A stretch of 62,632 nt of DNA from Paenibacillus algorifonticola (GTDB lineage Bacteria > Bacillota > Bacilli > Paenibacillales > Paenibacillaceae), in contig NZ_LAQO01000047.1 of the NCBI RefSeq assembly GCF_000971975.1, positions 1 through 62,632 of the forward strand. The letters run 5' to 3'. The notes under the pieces are model-generated. The model was not told the origin of the DNA. It did not search any database and saw only the letters and a list, made by a program, of their open reading frames with translations. The translations under genes and the position numbers were made by a program. Positions 62,631 through 62,632 of the stretch are shown one piece after another; within the stretch, counting starts at the first letter, position 1, and every line of letters starts with the position of its first letter.

Positions 62631-62632
62631 CA

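Noticed and set aside
1..62632. CRISPR arrays, tRNA or rRNA genes
   Set aside because: No regularly spaced repeats, no cloverleaf-like sequences and no rRNA-like stretches were noticed on reading through both strands; a covariance-model scan was not possible.

Overview
The window is chromosomal DNA of a spore-forming Bacillota, most likely Paenibacillus or a close relative. The reasons are an extracellular polysaccharide lyase ending in three SLH domains, sigK, YesM/YesN-type two-component systems beside sugar ABC transporters, catabolite-repression (cre-like) boxes, strong GGAGG ribosome sites and frequent TTG/GTG starts. No rRNA, tRNA or CRISPR array was seen.

Layout. (1) 206-1530: an IS3-family element with a damaged second frame. 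(2) 2034-14697: pectin (rhamnogalacturonan-I) use: a cell-surface PL11 lyase, uracil-DNA glycosylase, then a sugar-binding lipoprotein, two permeases, a histidine kinase and an AraC-type response regulator, resembling B. subtilis YesM-YesQ plus YesW. (3) 14836-19709: a small conserved protein, a YhgE/Pip-like membrane protein with two tandem-repeat blocks, an unrecognised protein and sigK. (4) 19965-22023: a decayed BtrH-like gene, an aldo/keto reductase and a MerR regulator with a 19-bp-spacer promoter. (5) 22208-43171: an unfamiliar 21-kb biosynthetic cluster, all on the + strand and mostly with overlapping genes. (6) 43176-44202: a scar of gene fragments that duplicates the sigK neighbourhood from 18.6-19.8 kb. 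(7) 44415-54154: a second sugar ABC/two-component system with GH43 and GH88 enzymes. (8) 54363-56264: a Fur-box-controlled AraC regulator joined in frame to a siderophore-binding lipoprotein. (9) 57082-61066: a LacI regulator and three metabolic genes with three matching operators. (10) 61361-62434: an intact BtrH-like paralogue of the pseudogene at 19965.

The main novelty is region 5. It combines three small carrier proteins, three BtrH-like acyltransferase-type proteins, an ATP-grasp ligase, a stand-alone adenylation protein with a remnant condensation domain, an SsuD/BtrO-like flavin monooxygenase, two radical SAM/SPASM enzymes, a methyltransferase, a GT-B glycosyltransferase, a Gfo/Idh oxidoreductase, three sugar-nucleotide enzymes (cytidylyltransferase, UDP-glucose dehydrogenase, UDP-glucuronate-decarboxylase-like), an APH-fold kinase and a three-gene ABC exporter. 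The parts match the logic of the butirosin side-chain pathway (carrier protein, ATP-grasp ligase, flavin monooxygenase, BtrH transfer). However, 2-deoxy-scyllo-inosose synthase and aminotransferase genes are absent, so the product is probably an acylated, glycosylated sugar or pseudosugar of a different type. The cluster sits between divergent direct repeats, which suggests it arrived by recombination at the sigK locus.
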